This document shows positions 1 through 15,200 of a stretch of DNA of 64,000 nt, piece by piece. A program made the position numbers and the translations under genes. Origin of the DNA: Chionis minor (taxonomy: Eukaryota; Chordata; Aves; Charadriiformes; Chionididae); the NCBI GenBank assembly GCA_013398295.1, contig VZSF01006843.1:1-64000 (forward strand), in the 5' to 3' direction. The notes under the pieces were generated by a model that saw only the letters and a list, made by a program, of their open reading frames with translations, was not told the DNA's origin and searched no databases. The first letter of the stretch is position 1. Every line of letters starts with the position of its first letter.

Positions 1-3000
1 TTTAATTTTTTAATTAATTTAATTAAATTAATCTGTCTCAAGTACAAAAAACTTATTTTCTTTATTTCAAATTTTTTATCTCAATCTTTTAACTTTTAGC
101 TTCATTACTGTAGGTTAATTTCCCTTTTCAAATGAGTATTTCATCTAATTTCACTTCCTATTTCACATTTTAACGACTATTTATAGATATATTTTTCTTT
201 TTCCACATTTCTGAGACAGGAAATGCAATTTAAGTCAGAAACATTCTTGTAAAACAAGAGAAAATAAGTGTTTTGTTACTCATTGCAGTTCTTGATCCCT
301 TTTCTGCACTAGAACAGACATGGGAGCATCAAGCCCTTACTTTGAGTAGCTGGATGTTTACCGAGTTCTGTAAGAGCTCATGACTTTTCATGAGGCAAAC
401 CCGCATTCAGTTATGACTAAGAAGTACAAAACCAACTGGTCTGTATGGGTTGCATGTTCCCTTTGTGCCCCGCCTCTACAGAGTGATTCGCAATTAAAGA
501 ACTGAGCTTTGTGACGAGCTGTAAAGGCTCACATTATGCTGCCGCGTTCCCCAGATCCTTGTTGCCCTTGCTGCAAGTGATGGCAGCCCTCAGAAAAGCA
601 TAAATGCCAGCCTGAGCCTTTCAGCACTTTAAATCTGTTGTTCTAATTGGTATGAAACAAGTTTTACAAGTTGGCAGCATCAGCAAATTAATAATGGCTG
701 CATCACACCAGCAGTGAACAAGAAACAATAAAAGATGCAGAGAAAACCTGTGCCTGAGTAATTTTATCCCAGCTTGGATGGGAACTTTGTTAGAAGAGTC
801 TAGAATAAAAAAAAAAGCACGTTAAGGGCTCTTTTCCCCTTAGTTGTTCAGTTTCTCTGTGAAAACACTGAAGCATCAGTAGCAAGATTAAATAGTCACA
901 GCAGCCTGGATAGTCCTGTGGGCAGTGTAGGAGCAGTGTCTCGGGGAGAGTCATTTTTGTGTCGTGCTCGCACAAAACTGTAGCAACAGGTGATCTTAAA
1001 AAGTTTACAGCAGCCAACATCTCCTCTACCTGCCTATTTGCTGCAAAAAGTTGGCAGAGACATTGCAGAAAGCCAAGATGTCCTAACCAAGGACTGTTTT
1101 GGGATCAGACCAATCGCCCCTTCAGAAAAGTCTGTGTCTGCCCATATATCTCCCTCCACCAAATCTGGAGAGCCTAGATCGGTTGCTGAGGAGCACTGAG
1201 TCCCACCCCTGGAGTGCAGAAATTACAACAGGGCAATAACAAACATCCTCACGGCGGCTTTCTTCAGCATTTGTCTAATACAAGAGCGCTGGTTGCTGAC
1301 AACTACAGACTTCAAGATACACAGGCAAATAGAAACGATAAACAGGTTTTAAAGCACACTAACCTACTGGGGCTGTTTCTAGGAAAGATTCATCTCCTAA
1401 CAGAGATGCAAAAGGGCTTTCAAATACCACCCACTGTACTTTTTTTCTTACTTTGGAGAAAGGCCAAAGTGCACGTATTTCTGTAGCTCAGGAAGAATAT
1501 CGGTATTGTTTCCATTTGCACATGATGTTGCTATTCAGAAAATCATTTTAGGAAGTATTATTTGAGGTTTATTTGAAGTCTCCCTGTTACATTACAAATA
1601 TATTCAAATTTCAAACAGTGTTTAAAACTTAAACGAATAGGGAAAGTCTAATATGGTAGAAGAACCTGTGTATTGATTTCAAATCACACTGAGAAACAAA
1701 TGCTACAGTTCCTTAATGTTTAGTTCCTTCTGAATCCACCCTTCATTCTTTAAAATGTAATATAATTTTGGTAATCTAGACTTCGGTGAAAATTTCAAAA
1801 AGCGACACTGTTTTCTTTATTATTTGTTACTTCAAATGTAGTTTGGGCAAGAACAAAAGTATATAGACAAAGTTTCATTTGTAGCAGCTGACTGGCCCTG
1901 TTGAGAAACCGAATTTAGTGCAGATATCCCTCACTTCCTCCTGAGGAAATGAAAGAGAATTGTCTTTTAGACTTTTATCCCTACCTATACAGGTAGTTGA
2001 TTTTACAAAATGTATTGTTTCAGGTACTGCTGGCAGGCTGGTACATTTCTGTGTGCACTGGGCAACAGAACAAGTTCTGCTGCACTTTAAATGGAAAGAC
2101 ACAACGTTAACTTGCCAGGAGCCCGGGCAGGCGCAGCACTCAGGCTTGGTCACCACACAACTGAGCCTGGCAGCTAACTGGGTTCCTGCTAAATCCAGTC
2201 AGCTTCCCAGCAACACTAACCATGTTTTATGGAGCCTGGAGAAGTGGAAGCCTGTAATTGCTGGTGCTCAGATCCCTGGCTGAAAGCAGGGGTGGCTGGA
2301 GCATCACGATAGCTGTAGGACTGCGGGACTCAAGAAGAGGCTTGAGAAGTGCTCGAGGCTTTCTGAATCTGAAAGTGAGACTTGAGGATAAATCAAATAG
2401 ATAAAGAGATCGACTAACCACAGAGAGAGATCTAACCACAACGGGCGTCAGCATGGAATGCTGCAGCCTCGGCACCTTGGTTGGCATTCCTCTCCTGCTT
2501 TGCTTGACCCAGCGCTTGCAGAGCCCAAGGTGCCATTTAAACCTTCGATGCAAAGGGGCTGGCTCCCTCGCCCACATACGTGCAGACGGGAGGGGTATTA
2601 GCTGCAGCATCCATCCAAGGAACACCCTGTGGTGCTGGGCACCACCAGCACCAGTCTGTCGTCCACCAGGGACCTCCTCGTCCCAGCTCAGGGCACGCAC
2701 CCATGGCCTCGGGCAGACTTTCCTTCCCGGGATTAACATCTCTGGGAGGGTAGCGCAGATGAAACGGGATCTGCGCTTGCATTTTTGCATTTTCAGCCCT
2801 GTCCTGAAGCGCTGAGGGTTGCTTTCTTCGTCAAAAGGATTTTGTGTCTGCTCTCTGGCATCCAGAAAAGTTAGATACAGGCACAGATGCTGTTAGAGAT
2901 AGAAAGGTGCGGTGCTGCACTTCCTAAACAGAAATTACTCGCTCCTCTTTTTTGTCTTACATGTGGTGCTATAAAGCGCATATGTACCGGGTTTGTTTTG

Positions 3001-6000
3001 GACTGCAGTGCTGTTACTCGAGAGGTCGTTGCAGCAGTCATGTGAATAAAATTTTACATGATAAATCATGTAGATAAAGAGATCTCTCATAATGTAATTA
3101 TGAGCAAAAGTATTTTCTTTTGAGGTGATTAACACGCAGTCATCCACTTCCAGTTTTGCCATTCCATAAATATTATTACTTCGATGATTGTTTCTCTTGA
3201 AGTTCAAAAGACAGTTACACAGCTCGTTACCAAGCAATAAAGATTACTTTTGTTGACACTCATGGAAACCTCTTATTACATGAGTCAGTGCAGGTTTACA
3301 ACTGAATAAACAGCCAAGGAAACTGGAAAAAATTGTTACAGAAGAGATAACATCTGATGAAAAGTGTGTGATGCCCAGCCATTTACTCATGTCTTACATG
3401 AAACACCTGTTTACAAAGGAAATAATGACGGAATGTAAAAGTGAGGAGATCCTATTAGAAAGAATTGTTTGGGTACATCCATCAATGTAACAGCAATGTA
3501 CTGAACAGTCTTTAAAAAAAAAAAGGTTTTTTAAAAAAAGGCATCCCTTGAGTTTTTTACAAAATGAATGGCATATTCTGATCAGAAAGCAAGACCCATT
3601 TTGCACACAGAAATCTGTATTTTGCTACTCTGTGAGCTGTTGCTTTTACTGTTACGCTGAACCACTGTTTTTTATATCTTTAGTCTTGGCCTTGAAGACT
3701 AGATATGGCATTTAGCTTCAAAACCAAATAACTCAGGAAGTATTTCCTGACAACTGTTTGGTGTTACGTTGTGAAGTACCAGGATCTTTTACCTCACTGA
3801 AGGGAAAAAAAAAAAAAAATCATTTATTTTATGCTAAAAAAAATGCCTACAGAAAACAGAAATCCCATTATGGAAAAGCAGAAACCGAGACACTGAAAGA
3901 CTGTATTTTTCACAAGACTGGGTATATTCTGATCACTGATGATTTACATCATTATTATTTTACTGTCTCCTCATGTCTAAACTAGCTTGCCTTAGGAGGA
4001 AAGGCCAAGAGGGTCACCTCTTCTCTGGCATATTCAATTCTATTATTCCTGATTGTAAAACTGTTCCATCTGATCAACCGAAAAACTACACTAGTTTCCT
4101 ACAGGGCTTTAAGTCAGGGTAATTACCTTCAGAAAACCTTGTCTTATCATTGATTTGATCATGTTCATTCCTCCGCCTTCTATCTTCATGCAATCAAAAG
4201 GAGTAAGTTTCTCTTGGATACAGTGAAGAGTAATAAAACTTTCAATTAAAAAAACCCCAGCATATTAAAGGGCTGAATGTTGCTGGCATGTATTATCAAC
4301 AGCTGTGCAACACAGACTAGTCTGACCCGCAGCTGGTTTTTGTTGCTGGTGGGGAACAGGAGCAATGTGCTACACAGGAGGTCATACTTAGCTAGCAAAG
4401 AATGACGAGAGAAGTAGGAAAACTGAACTAACACCAGTTGAGATATGCTTTGCTGTAACATAAGAGCATACCAAACAGAAGTTTAGACAGGCTAGATACC
4501 ACATCAACACAGTGATCGCTCCTAGTACTACTAGAATAAAGGCACTTCTGCACAGAAAATAATGCAATGTTGCCCAAAGTCACTATTGATTTCTGGTGTC
4601 CAGCTTGAGTAATCTCAAATTATCCCCAATTCCAGGAGGCAAGAGATATACTACATGATAAAAAAGCTTCTTAAAAGAGGCTCTAGTTAGGTACTGAAAA
4701 GCCAAGGCAGCCCAAGCTATTAGGCATTACTTGTCCTTCTTATAATGCCAACAGAAGAGTGAAACAGCAGAACAGGCTGTGCCCGAGTGCGCATCAGCAC
4801 ACTGAGGAATCCCAGTCTCTCAACCAGGAGAGAGACTTATGTTCCTATGTCAGGAACAAGAATGTGCCCCAGATCCTTCCTAGACTGAAATCCCAGGAAA
4901 TCAAAGTGCTTGGTATGAGAGTGGCATTAGCATGGCCAACTCTTAAATCCTCATACTATCATACGTTAATTAATTTATACTCAAAAACTTTTCAGAAATG
5001 TTGCTACCCAAGAGTTCATTTTATTCATGCCTTTGAAACATCTTCAGAATCACTAAGATTTTCTATTTTTTGAGAATGCCATTTCTGAATACCTCTGAAG
5101 TTTATAATAAAAACAGTTAATCAGTCTTCATAGCCTGTTATTTTCTACTATGCAAGTCCTATTTATTTGGTGGATTAATATGTTGTACCCCATACAGCTG
5201 TGTAACAAATTTGATGAGGATTTTTCACATATTTGTTTGGCTGTAGCTACCTTTTGAATCCTCTACTCTAGCTGTTATTGTTAATTTAGCAAAAGAAAAC
5301 CTCACAGACCTTGTTGATACCTTTTTCTAGTCAGAAACTTCTTAAAAAATGTATCTCGCTAAAACAACTCCCATCAGTATTGACATCATCACCCGCACAG
5401 GTGATGTAAGCCCAGTCTTTCTGGAAAACGAGGAAGACCTGCTGCCTGCTCCAACCCTGCCTAACTTGCGGTCATTACCTAGGAGGTATGACCGAATTCA
5501 CCATTTGTAACCTAGGTGATTTCCCCCTTTCTGATCCCACCGTGTATATTTCTCATGTTTTCAGACAAAGGCACTCCATGATTATGATGACTTTTTTAGT
5601 AATGACAACAGGATTTTTAACTAAGCTTTTGCCCAAAGTGTCCATTCCTCACTGAAGTATCTTCCTTGCCTCCCACTTTGAACTGGCATCTGCAACACTA
5701 TGATATCTGCCTTTGTAAGAGGGCAGCCTGTAAGCCTCTTTGATACTATAATGACATGCTGCATATTTTTCATAAAAAAGGTCCAGGCCTGCTCCCCTGA
5801 ATAGAGAACAGGGGCCCAGTCCCTCCTAAAGTCACTGAAGACTGAAAGAGAATTCTTCTGAAGTGAGCACTGGCTAAAAACAATTTTAAAACAGCGTACC
5901 AACTCTGCCAGAGTTATTCTTTATTTCCATAGCTGCTAGCACAACACCCACTGGAGTGACTGAAGAAATCAATGTAACAAAGACAGACACCACAACGTGT

Positions 6001-9000
6001 TTGTTCTTCTGCACACATGGGCTTAGCTGAAGATAGGGAGATGTGAGTCAGCAGCTCCTACAGTAGTTTTCAAACTATTCTGAGTATTTATGGCCAGCAC
6101 CAAGCCGAAGCAGCAATACTGTACCAGAAAGGTGACAGAAGGTGTGGTTGAATGGCTGAATATTTACCAGGGTTATTTTTTAGAGGACAATCACATTTGT
6201 ACTGTGCATTAAAGACACACAGGGCTGCAGGAGATAACTGTACTTCTGGTTTTCAGCAGAATACGGCTAATCTCATCCCGCTTCCAAAGCAGAGGGAAAA
6301 CTAAATAGAGAAAACAACTCAAACTGCTAAATAGAGATGGTGACATTAGGCTAGAATGGCCTGTTCTTCTTGAACCTGAACAGTTTAATTCCATAAAGCT
6401 GCAGGTGTACAAGTAGCTTGAAAACAAGTACTTTTCCTTCACAGCTTGTTGATACTGATACAATACACGCTTAAGCATGTGCTTTACTCACGTGCCTCAA
6501 TATCCATCCTGAGCAGGGCTGCTTCCCTGAATCTGAACCATGGAAAAATACTTACCGATTTGCACATGAACAAGCGCATCATTATTTCTGTTTCTACTTT
6601 TCTGACTCACTGCAGAAGGCCCACAAAAAGCCAACAGTGACATGGAAATTCCTTCAGTCTTATACTTCCTCCCCCCATATGCAGTGGTTACACTCTGTCT
6701 TCCTGGTACTGATAAAAAAGAATACACCCTCTAACATATATAAGCAAAATACATCAGAGAAACGTATCTGGACAGAAGAGAGTATCTAGGGTGCATATGT
6801 CTATGGTGGTATGTTTAATTATAAAGAAAGTCGAAAAAAAGTAATAAGGACACAATTCACCAGACTCCTAAAAATAACACAAAAGTCCCACAACAGAAGG
6901 AAAAGTTTGTTTATAATTAGTGCCAAATGTGCTACCATGGAAGTCTGGAAAATAAACAACCCATAAATAGGTTTTATCTATGACTGTGCATAGTGAAGAC
7001 GTGATTTGCATGGTATGTAGCAAAGCATTCCTATAGGTAATACTGGTAAAGTAAGACCTTTATAAATGAAAAGTTGTTTATAAGCGTGAGCCATTATTCC
7101 TTCTTTGTTCTAGCAGAGTCATATATTCTGAGATAACAATGACAGGATATACTTTCAAATATCCATTTATAGTTCAGAAACTGCACAAATGAAGTCAAAA
7201 TGTCCTCAATCCTAAATAAAAAACACCTAATTTCTAGTTGAATCCCGCCCTCCTACAGCATCTGGATTAGCTCACTTGATCAGCCAGAAGGAGCTGGGAA
7301 GTGGTATGCACGCAGGAATCAGCTCTGGATAGGAAGAACAGGCATATGTGGCCTGGAAAACTTTGAAGAGAGAACTGTGTCTGAGGGCATCCTGTTGTCT
7401 CACCACGTTTTTAGGCAGAAAGAGAATACAACTGTTACTCTAGCCTTTTAAATGTTCTTTCTGCATTCACTAGGCCTGTGTTGTTCTGGGATTATATCAG
7501 TACTGTTGCTTTAAACAGGGCACACAAAAGAAGAGCAAGGTATTCACACTCTTCCCATGCAAAAGCACGCACCACAGAGGGGTCAGGGACAAACTGGCTT
7601 GGAAACTTGTTAGCCTCTTTTGGAATGACAGTATAAATAAAGTTTATTTTTATTTTTTTAAATATTTGTTCAACTGTGTGCAATATCAGCAGGTCGCTGA
7701 CATATATTGATTAGTTCTATTAACATTACTTTCCCATTCAATGAGATAACACCGTTGGGAGTGAGGTATGTTTACACAAAATAGTAATTTCAGTTAAGGA
7801 AAGTTTTCTAAATGGGAAAAAGCTAAAACATCTCCCAGCAGTAGTAACAACAGCAGTAAAAACACCACAGTTCATTAACAACTCTATCAAAGGCAAAAAT
7901 TTTATAATTTATGTGGAAGAAATGAACAATGGTAGCATTTCCAATACACAGACCTGGTTAAATGTGCCGCAGAAGAAGCACACCTGAGTAACAGTATGAA
8001 TAAGACCAGAATAATGCATCTTCAGCTTCTTGGGAGACAGCAGGAGCCAATTTGAAAATCAAGACCTAGGAGTCCAGCAGCATGCACGTACACAAACACA
8101 CACCTCCACACCTGGTACAGTGGAGCACAGAAAGAGATCTGGGGGAAAGAAACCCATCTGCTTCCTCATCCGTTTCTGAACAGTCATTGTCAGCCGATTA
8201 TATTTGCAAAACAAGATGAACATATACTTTTTCAGAAGTTAAAAACCCACATCAAATAGAAATACCTACTTATCAGTATTGCACGATTTAACTCAGGTGA
8301 ACAGAGAAAGTTAAAAAAAGGTTGAGCATCGATGCAATATGGTAAGTATGGTCTTCGCTGGCTGGGATGAGAACCCAGGATTGGAGTATGCTTAAGCAGG
8401 CCAGCTCACTGGGAGTCTGTTTCCCAGTCTGCATTTTGGGAGTGTGCCTGGGAGCTCAGGTAGCTGTGGGTGTTACATGCTGCTACACACAACCAGCGTC
8501 ACTGTTTAGCTTTCCCTGTGAATCTGTGTCTGGCTTCTGAGGACCAGAAGTAATCTGCAGCAGTAAGAAGTCTGCAGCCATAAGGAGCATGCCTTTCCGC
8601 AGCAGTCCGAAGTGGACAGCATGGCTGGTGCAGAGACCAGCAGAGAGCCCAAAGACAGCCCAAAGACACTGGGATAGTGTTGCAAGAGCGCACCAGCACA
8701 GCCCCTCCAATTTGAGAACCAGCGTTTCTTAGCATGACCTTATGTCTGAACTGATGTGGCAAAACTGGCTGGAAATGTGGCAGTTTACTGCCTCTCACTG
8801 CGCAAGGTAGACATACCAAGCAGTGGTCCGAGATGAATTCTCAGCTCCATGGAGTTAACGGCTGAACAACTGATCTGGGGGCTTGAGCTGCTCTGCAGAA
8901 CTGACTGTCCATTCATTTGTAATTTTGCTTCCCAGTTTGTACTATGTTCACAGACAGTGGTCTTACTTATTCTTACTAAATATTTTAATATGCAGTAGTG

Positions 9001-9486
9001 GTAAAACTCTTCTTTCCTTGTGCTGCCAGTACTTTCCATTGCATATGAGGAAACAAACTGAAGATGTGCAGTTACAAAAGACTGGTGGCCTTTGTGTAAA
9101 GAGCATGCAAAACAGGGTCAAGTTTTATTTATTTTATATGGATGTTTTCACAATACACATGGGGATAACCTTTCAAATATTAGTATTCTCAATGTTAATT
9201 TTCTGACCCAGCCAACTTCTTTCACTGATGGTGTGAGCAGACATAAGCAAAAACTAATGCTTAAAAAGTTTACAGCACCACTTCAATAGCAGTTGAGCAA
9301 TTCCAAGTTTTTAAAGTGTGATGAGACCATCACCTACGTCTAGACTGGCATCTTGAATAACACAATACACAACCAGTAATTTCTTGAGTATATGAAACGA
9401 TTCATGCTCACTTTTTAAGTGAACTTTTAACTTATGATTTAAGTAGAAAATATGTGTTTAACATACATCCAATGTCAGTATTGATG

Positions 9487-9554
9487 TTGGAAATCAAAGG
9501 GGAAGTGAATCTAAATAATCAAATATATAAATAATTTTCCCCTTCGATTTCCAA
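9487..9554. repeat. Imperfect 18-bp inverted repeat, 32-nt loop
   Basis: The arm at 9487-9504 (TTGGAAATCAAAGGGGAA) pairs with 9537-9554 with 17 of 18 matches. The one difference would be a wobble pair on one strand of RNA. The loop is AT-rich. Confidence 0.85.
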
Positions 9555-11091
9555 ATTCACTCACTTTTAGAAGTATAAATTTTACTTGAAAAAAAGTGGA
9601 ATTCCTCATGGCATATTTTTTATTATTTATTTGCTACCTAATATTGACTTGCAGCATTGGACATGTGCCACAGCAAAGATGTGAAAGTGTCAGAGCTCAC
9701 TTTCCCACAGCAGGGTTTGTTGATGTTACTTTTGCCATCACTGCAGGCAGGCACTGAAAAATGTCACAGATGGTACACAATGAAGGTGGCTTTGAGTTCT
9801 GCTCTCACAATCCAAGAGGACATAAAAAGGAACAGAACTGTGCAACAACACTCTGCTTCATGATACTGGTTGTACAGAAGGAGCTTAAAATGCATAAGTA
9901 TCAGTGACGTTACTGAGCCAAATACATTTATAATACATTTGTGGTACTTACAGATGCAAATGTCATGGAAGCTGTGGGTAAAGTAGTCGGCAATTGAAAT
10001 GGCAGTGAAGGAGAATACAACTAGAACACTGCAACACCTTTCAGGGAAAATGCTCAATGGATATAAAAAACATTGCTTAGAAACAAAAGAGGACTAATAC
10101 AGGGAACATTATCAAGAAACCATAGAGGTGAGTGTGGACAATTAGGGCCTGTGCTGATCCAGCCACCCTATAGGCAGCCTGCCCTGCAAAGACCTCTACG
10201 GAAACTGGACTACCACCACTTGCAGAATGCTAAGGGAAAGCAAAACAGGACCCTTTCTCCTCATTCAGACAAATCCCACCTCCTCTCATGGTACAGCACC
10301 AACCTTCTACAGGAACTATGAATATTATATTAGAATTTTGACTATGAGAATCAACATATTTAGCTTCTCAAGTCAAGATTTTGTAATCATTCATTCCTAG
10401 ATTAGTGACAAATCTCACTAAGCTACATACACCATATAACCCTTTTATGAGAAAACCCTCTTTTTTCCAAAAATACAAAAACAAAAACAATGCTAGATTT
10501 TCTATTTACTGCCAAGAAGCAGACAAATAAGGAACACATCCTTCAGTGAATTATGTTTAATCACTATGCCTGGACTTCATAACAACACAAGCAATTAAAT
10601 TGCACAGAAAAATAATACATGATATATTATAGTTTCAGTTAGAGATATACCCAGTGATCAGGCCTATAAAAAAGGCCTTGATATGCAAACCTTCTGCCCA
10701 GTACGTCAGTAAATAAGGAAGGCCACTGTGTCTATATAAAGTTCTATCAAATGACAACAGGGTATATACATCAGTTGAAGATTTGTATACCTCTCTACAT
10801 TGCCATCATGCATCCTGAATAGAAACCATGTGATTAAAGCAACTGAATGTAATCTATTACAACGCAAACAAGAAAACAATTCAAAAAATACCTGACGTAA
10901 CAGCACACAATTTTAATTTGTTTGCATGTTAAACACACGGCCCAATTCCTGCCGTGGATATGCTGCTCTACCACCATTTACCTCAACCAACTGCAAATTT
11001 AAAGTAAATTTAGCCACTAACACTAAGAATGTCACATCAGAGCCATATACCACTCAAACCTGTGTAACTGTAATTGAAGCCAATGGGTTTA

Positions 11092-11113
11092 TGTCAAAAA
11101 GCTGTCAAAAAGC
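11092..11113. repeat. 11-bp tandem duplication
   Basis: TGTCAAAAAGC occurs twice in tandem. It is a simple local duplication with no sign of function. Confidence 0.85.
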
Positions 11114-12183
11114 TGAACAGTCAATTATATGACCAAAGGAAAAAAGCCCCAATAGCCCTTAGTAAGGCAGCCTGTGGTATCTTTGACACAGTTTACACAT
11201 ATACCTCAGGATCACTTAACTTTTTCTTGAACATTTAAAATCTACTTTAAACATTGTTTCAGAGTTGAAAACATTTTCAAATTATCAGACTGCACTTCAC
11301 CTTTTAGGTAATGACAAAACAGCGTTAAACCATGCTTAAAAAGAAGGTATTTACACAGATGTCAGAATATTTTCAGAAGAATGTAAGTAAAGAGAATCGG
11401 GCATGAATACTTGCACTGACAGATTACAGAAAACAGTTATCCCTTCTGAACAACTGAAACACTCCTTTTAATAACAGGCTGTACCTTACATACTTTATTT
11501 GACTGAAACTTTTTAACTGCTTGAAATTCTAATTTCTTTGGGAAAATTTACTTCATACCTCTGAGCAAGACTGAAAAATGTTTTTCTTCAGCTACATCAT
11601 ACAGGACTAGTAACACAATACAATGCTTAGAGTTTGGTCTTAAATTCTTGGAAGTATTTACTTGCCATTTGAAGTAAATTTAATTTAGTACTTCATTTGA
11701 TTGATTTAATAGCAAAGCATTCATCTAATGTCCAAAAGCTGTAACTATACAAATAAAAATTAAAAAAGGGCACACAGTAAATTTAATTAATCATGCAAAT
11801 GAGTTACCAGCATAACTACTGATCCCTCCTTCCTGAGGTTTTCAAGATTAAACTTCTTTCTGGAAGGGTTATTTCTATTATCCATAAATTATTGGTCAGA
11901 GTTTAACTACATGAAACATAAAAGTCCCCAGTAGATGTTTGGGCCAGATGATGTAACAGACTGGTTTTACTTCACCCCTGTCCCATTAACACTAACTCTT
12001 AAAATAAAGTCACTCTCAACAAAAAAAGAGATAGGTCCCTTCTAAGGGCTGAATTTCCACCCGCCCTTCACACTTTCAGCCTGTTATGCTCTTATACCTT
12101 CAGATGTTAAAGTATTTTTTTTAGACCATTGGAGTATATGACAGACCAACCATTCTGGAAATGTAACTCAGGGTGCTCCCTTT

Positions 12184-12200
12184 AAAAAAAAAAAAAAAAA
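12184..12200. repeat. Poly-A tract (A17)
   Basis: Seventeen A residues follow TTT. No retroposon body was recognised upstream of it, so it is listed as a plain homopolymer. Confidence 0.9.
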
Positions 12201-15200
12201 GACATGTTAGGCATTTTAGGCATTAAGGAATGCAATTCATCGGTCATCTTCTGTTTTACTGAATTCAGGCATTTCTGGTTTCTCTCTGCTTTAACGTACA
12301 ATTGCAGACACTAATTTTAACGCTGCTGCCTCTTTAAGTGAGCCCTTTTAGAAGCAGGTATATGCAGCAGCCACATTAGCAAAAATGTGGTAAAAGCACC
12401 TAGGTTCTCGGTTTATGTGTTTCTAATTTGATGTTGCAGCTTAATTTGCATTGAAAATTTTCAAGTGCTGTGTACGGTCTTCTTGGGAGTGTGTGATTAC
12501 ATGTGCATCTCTACTATCCCATCAGAGTAAAGTGTATCTTGGCTTTCTCCTCACGTGACTGATGCAGCACTTAAGCAGGTATTGGTAGAAGTGAAGAATG
12601 CTATAGCGATAGTTACAACCAGGTGCCTATTTTTTTCTTTTCTTTTTTTAAAATAACAAGTGTCAATTTGATAAAGTCCAAGATCCCTACTAGAGTGGGG
12701 AATCCCCAGCCAAAGCAAGACTGTAGACCTTTCATCCTGTCATGTCTAAAGAACTGCCTTCAAGCTGAGAAAACAGCCTCAAAAGCACTTCATGAGACTG
12801 AGCAGCAAAAGATGCTTGAGGATCTAGTCCATTAGCGATTTTACTAACGTGGTGGAAAACACTCATATACATAGGTAAAAGAATAATGTTAATATATAGT
12901 ACTGCCTCAGAAGCAGCACAGGGTTACATGAAATGTCACCAGATGGCACTATTAACATAGTCTTCAAGTTCTTCCAAGCATGTGTGCAAGTTTTTTGCTT
13001 CAAAGAAAGCGTAGCTTTTTTTTGTTTCAGTTGTGAGGTACAGGGAAGAAGTAATTGCAGGCAGCAGACTCTTGTAGCAGCCTGGGGAACAAAGTCCCTC
13101 CCAGAGAATTAAGCAGTAGGAAAGAGACAGACTGTGACTGCTGGGTGGAAATGTTACGCGGTTCACAGCTCATTCAAGGCAGTTGCGCTTGCTAGGCTTC
13201 CCTGAGCTCAGAGGACCACAGACCTCTTCTCTGAGTCCTTCCACAGGGAAGACTGCGTCTTCAGAGGCATGGTCTGTTGTCAAAGAGCAGGGGTTTCTGT
13301 ACTCAAATTAAGTACACACAGACTTTCCTTCCCCCTGCCTCCTAGGAGAGATCGGATTCTTTCCACTCTGAATATAAAATTCTAACAGCGGCAGAGAAGA
13401 AGGCATGTGCTAGAAACTCATCTAATCTTACTCAACTTTTGCACTGACGTGAGGTGTAGAGCAAACCTTCCCTTAAACTGACACAACCTGGTGCTGCCAT
13501 TCAGTGTACAGGAAATTCATGTACTTGAAAAATTTGGGAGAGATTCTGAAAATTATATACCCTGTTCTTCGCATCACTTGCACAAGGAGTCCTAAACTTT
13601 TCTGTTTATGGAGACAGAAAATTATAGAGCTAAGCATGTTCAACTGGATGGTGTAAAGAAAATATTTCAGAGAAATCAGATTTTTGTCTTAAGTAATGTT
13701 CATTCCTATTTTAATATTTAATAGCCCCAAGTCAGAAACACTGAAAACATCAATGAATATCCTGCAAGCACAGCTGGCTACTTCTCTTTGCCTCTTAAAT
13801 ACCTTTGCATAGTGGACTCCTGAGAAAGATATTCCTGACTGACCAATTTTTGAAAAGAACGTTTTTAAATCCAGGCTGCTATCTACAGTAATGAAGATGT
13901 TCCATATCTCTATGGAACACTAGCCACTAGTCTCCTGAAAACCAGCATGCAGAAATACCAGGTTACCCCCTCTGACTGAAGGTTATTCTACATGCATCAG
14001 TTTTAGTATAGAAATCCTGAATCTTCTGACAGTCCTCTCAAAGAATGTGCTGAGAAGCATAATGAATAACTCTTTGCATTAGAAGGATTCACAGGACTTT
14101 GATCAGTGTCCCAGGAAGCATCAGGTCACAACGAACTGTACAAGCTGATTAGAAGTGACCATCATCACTCTATATGTAAGCACTGCTGTTGCCGATTGCC
14201 AAGTCAACCACAGCAAAATATTCTCAGTAATAACCACACATATCTGGTGTGCTAACTAGGACTTCAGCTACTTAATTCATATTGAAGTAATTGTGAGACT
14301 TTTCATCTATCAATCTAATTCCACAGAAAATGAAACCAAGCCATAGTATCTTGAGAAAAGAAACTGTAGTGACTTGCATGTTGGTGGTTCATTTTGTTAC
14401 TGGTTTCATAAGAGAAGCTCAGAAATCATATCTGAAACTAGGTGGAAAAAATTTTGTATTTTAAAAATCTGAGTCAACAGTCACATGCATTTTAAATTAA
14501 AGGACACAATGCTTCTGTTTTGTGATCTTTCCATTCTCTTCCATAGTCAGCCTACGAGTTTAATTTCTGAGATTGAATTAATGATGAAATATTAAAAAAA
14601 CTCTTGAACCTACCCATCTTCTTCTTCTCCCTTCATTAAAACGGTCCAGTATTTTTATTAGATGTGGTCTTCTACATACAACATGTATACATCACATTGA
14701 GAATACACAAACCTGTGAAAACAGTCCTGGGAAATGGTTAAAACACATGTCCCATAGAGCTCCTTCTCTCCCACTGGACCAGGCACTTAAGAGATTACAA
14801 ACCACTGCAGCAAAGCACAATTCTCAGACATCCTGAAAAACTGAGGCGAAGGTGAAAGCTACACTTTGTCAGAAAACTTACAAGCCTCTCAAGAAGTTCT
14901 TCTCTCTGTCAGTGTTTTATCTGTTCCAGCCAAGCAATCAATTACATGATGCCACATGGCAAAGTCTCCGTTTTAATTAAGAACAGTCCAAACTAAATAA
15001 AATAACCAAGATACAGCTGACCACAGCTGTGCTCCCATAAATCAGTATTCCAGGAGATGAAGAGCAAGGCTGTGAAGCTGACAGAGTAGCCTGAAACAAC
15101 CAGGAGATGGCTCACAGGATACAGTCCCTAGGATACAGTGGAGATCCTCCTTCACTGCTCTGTCCTAATCCCTGCTTGCCCTACACCAGTCTTCATCCTG

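Noticed and set aside
2227..2815. Overlapping open frames on both strands (187 and 120 codons) as genes
   Set aside because: They are in GC-rich sequence where stops are rare, have low-complexity translations without domains, and overlap each other on opposite strands.
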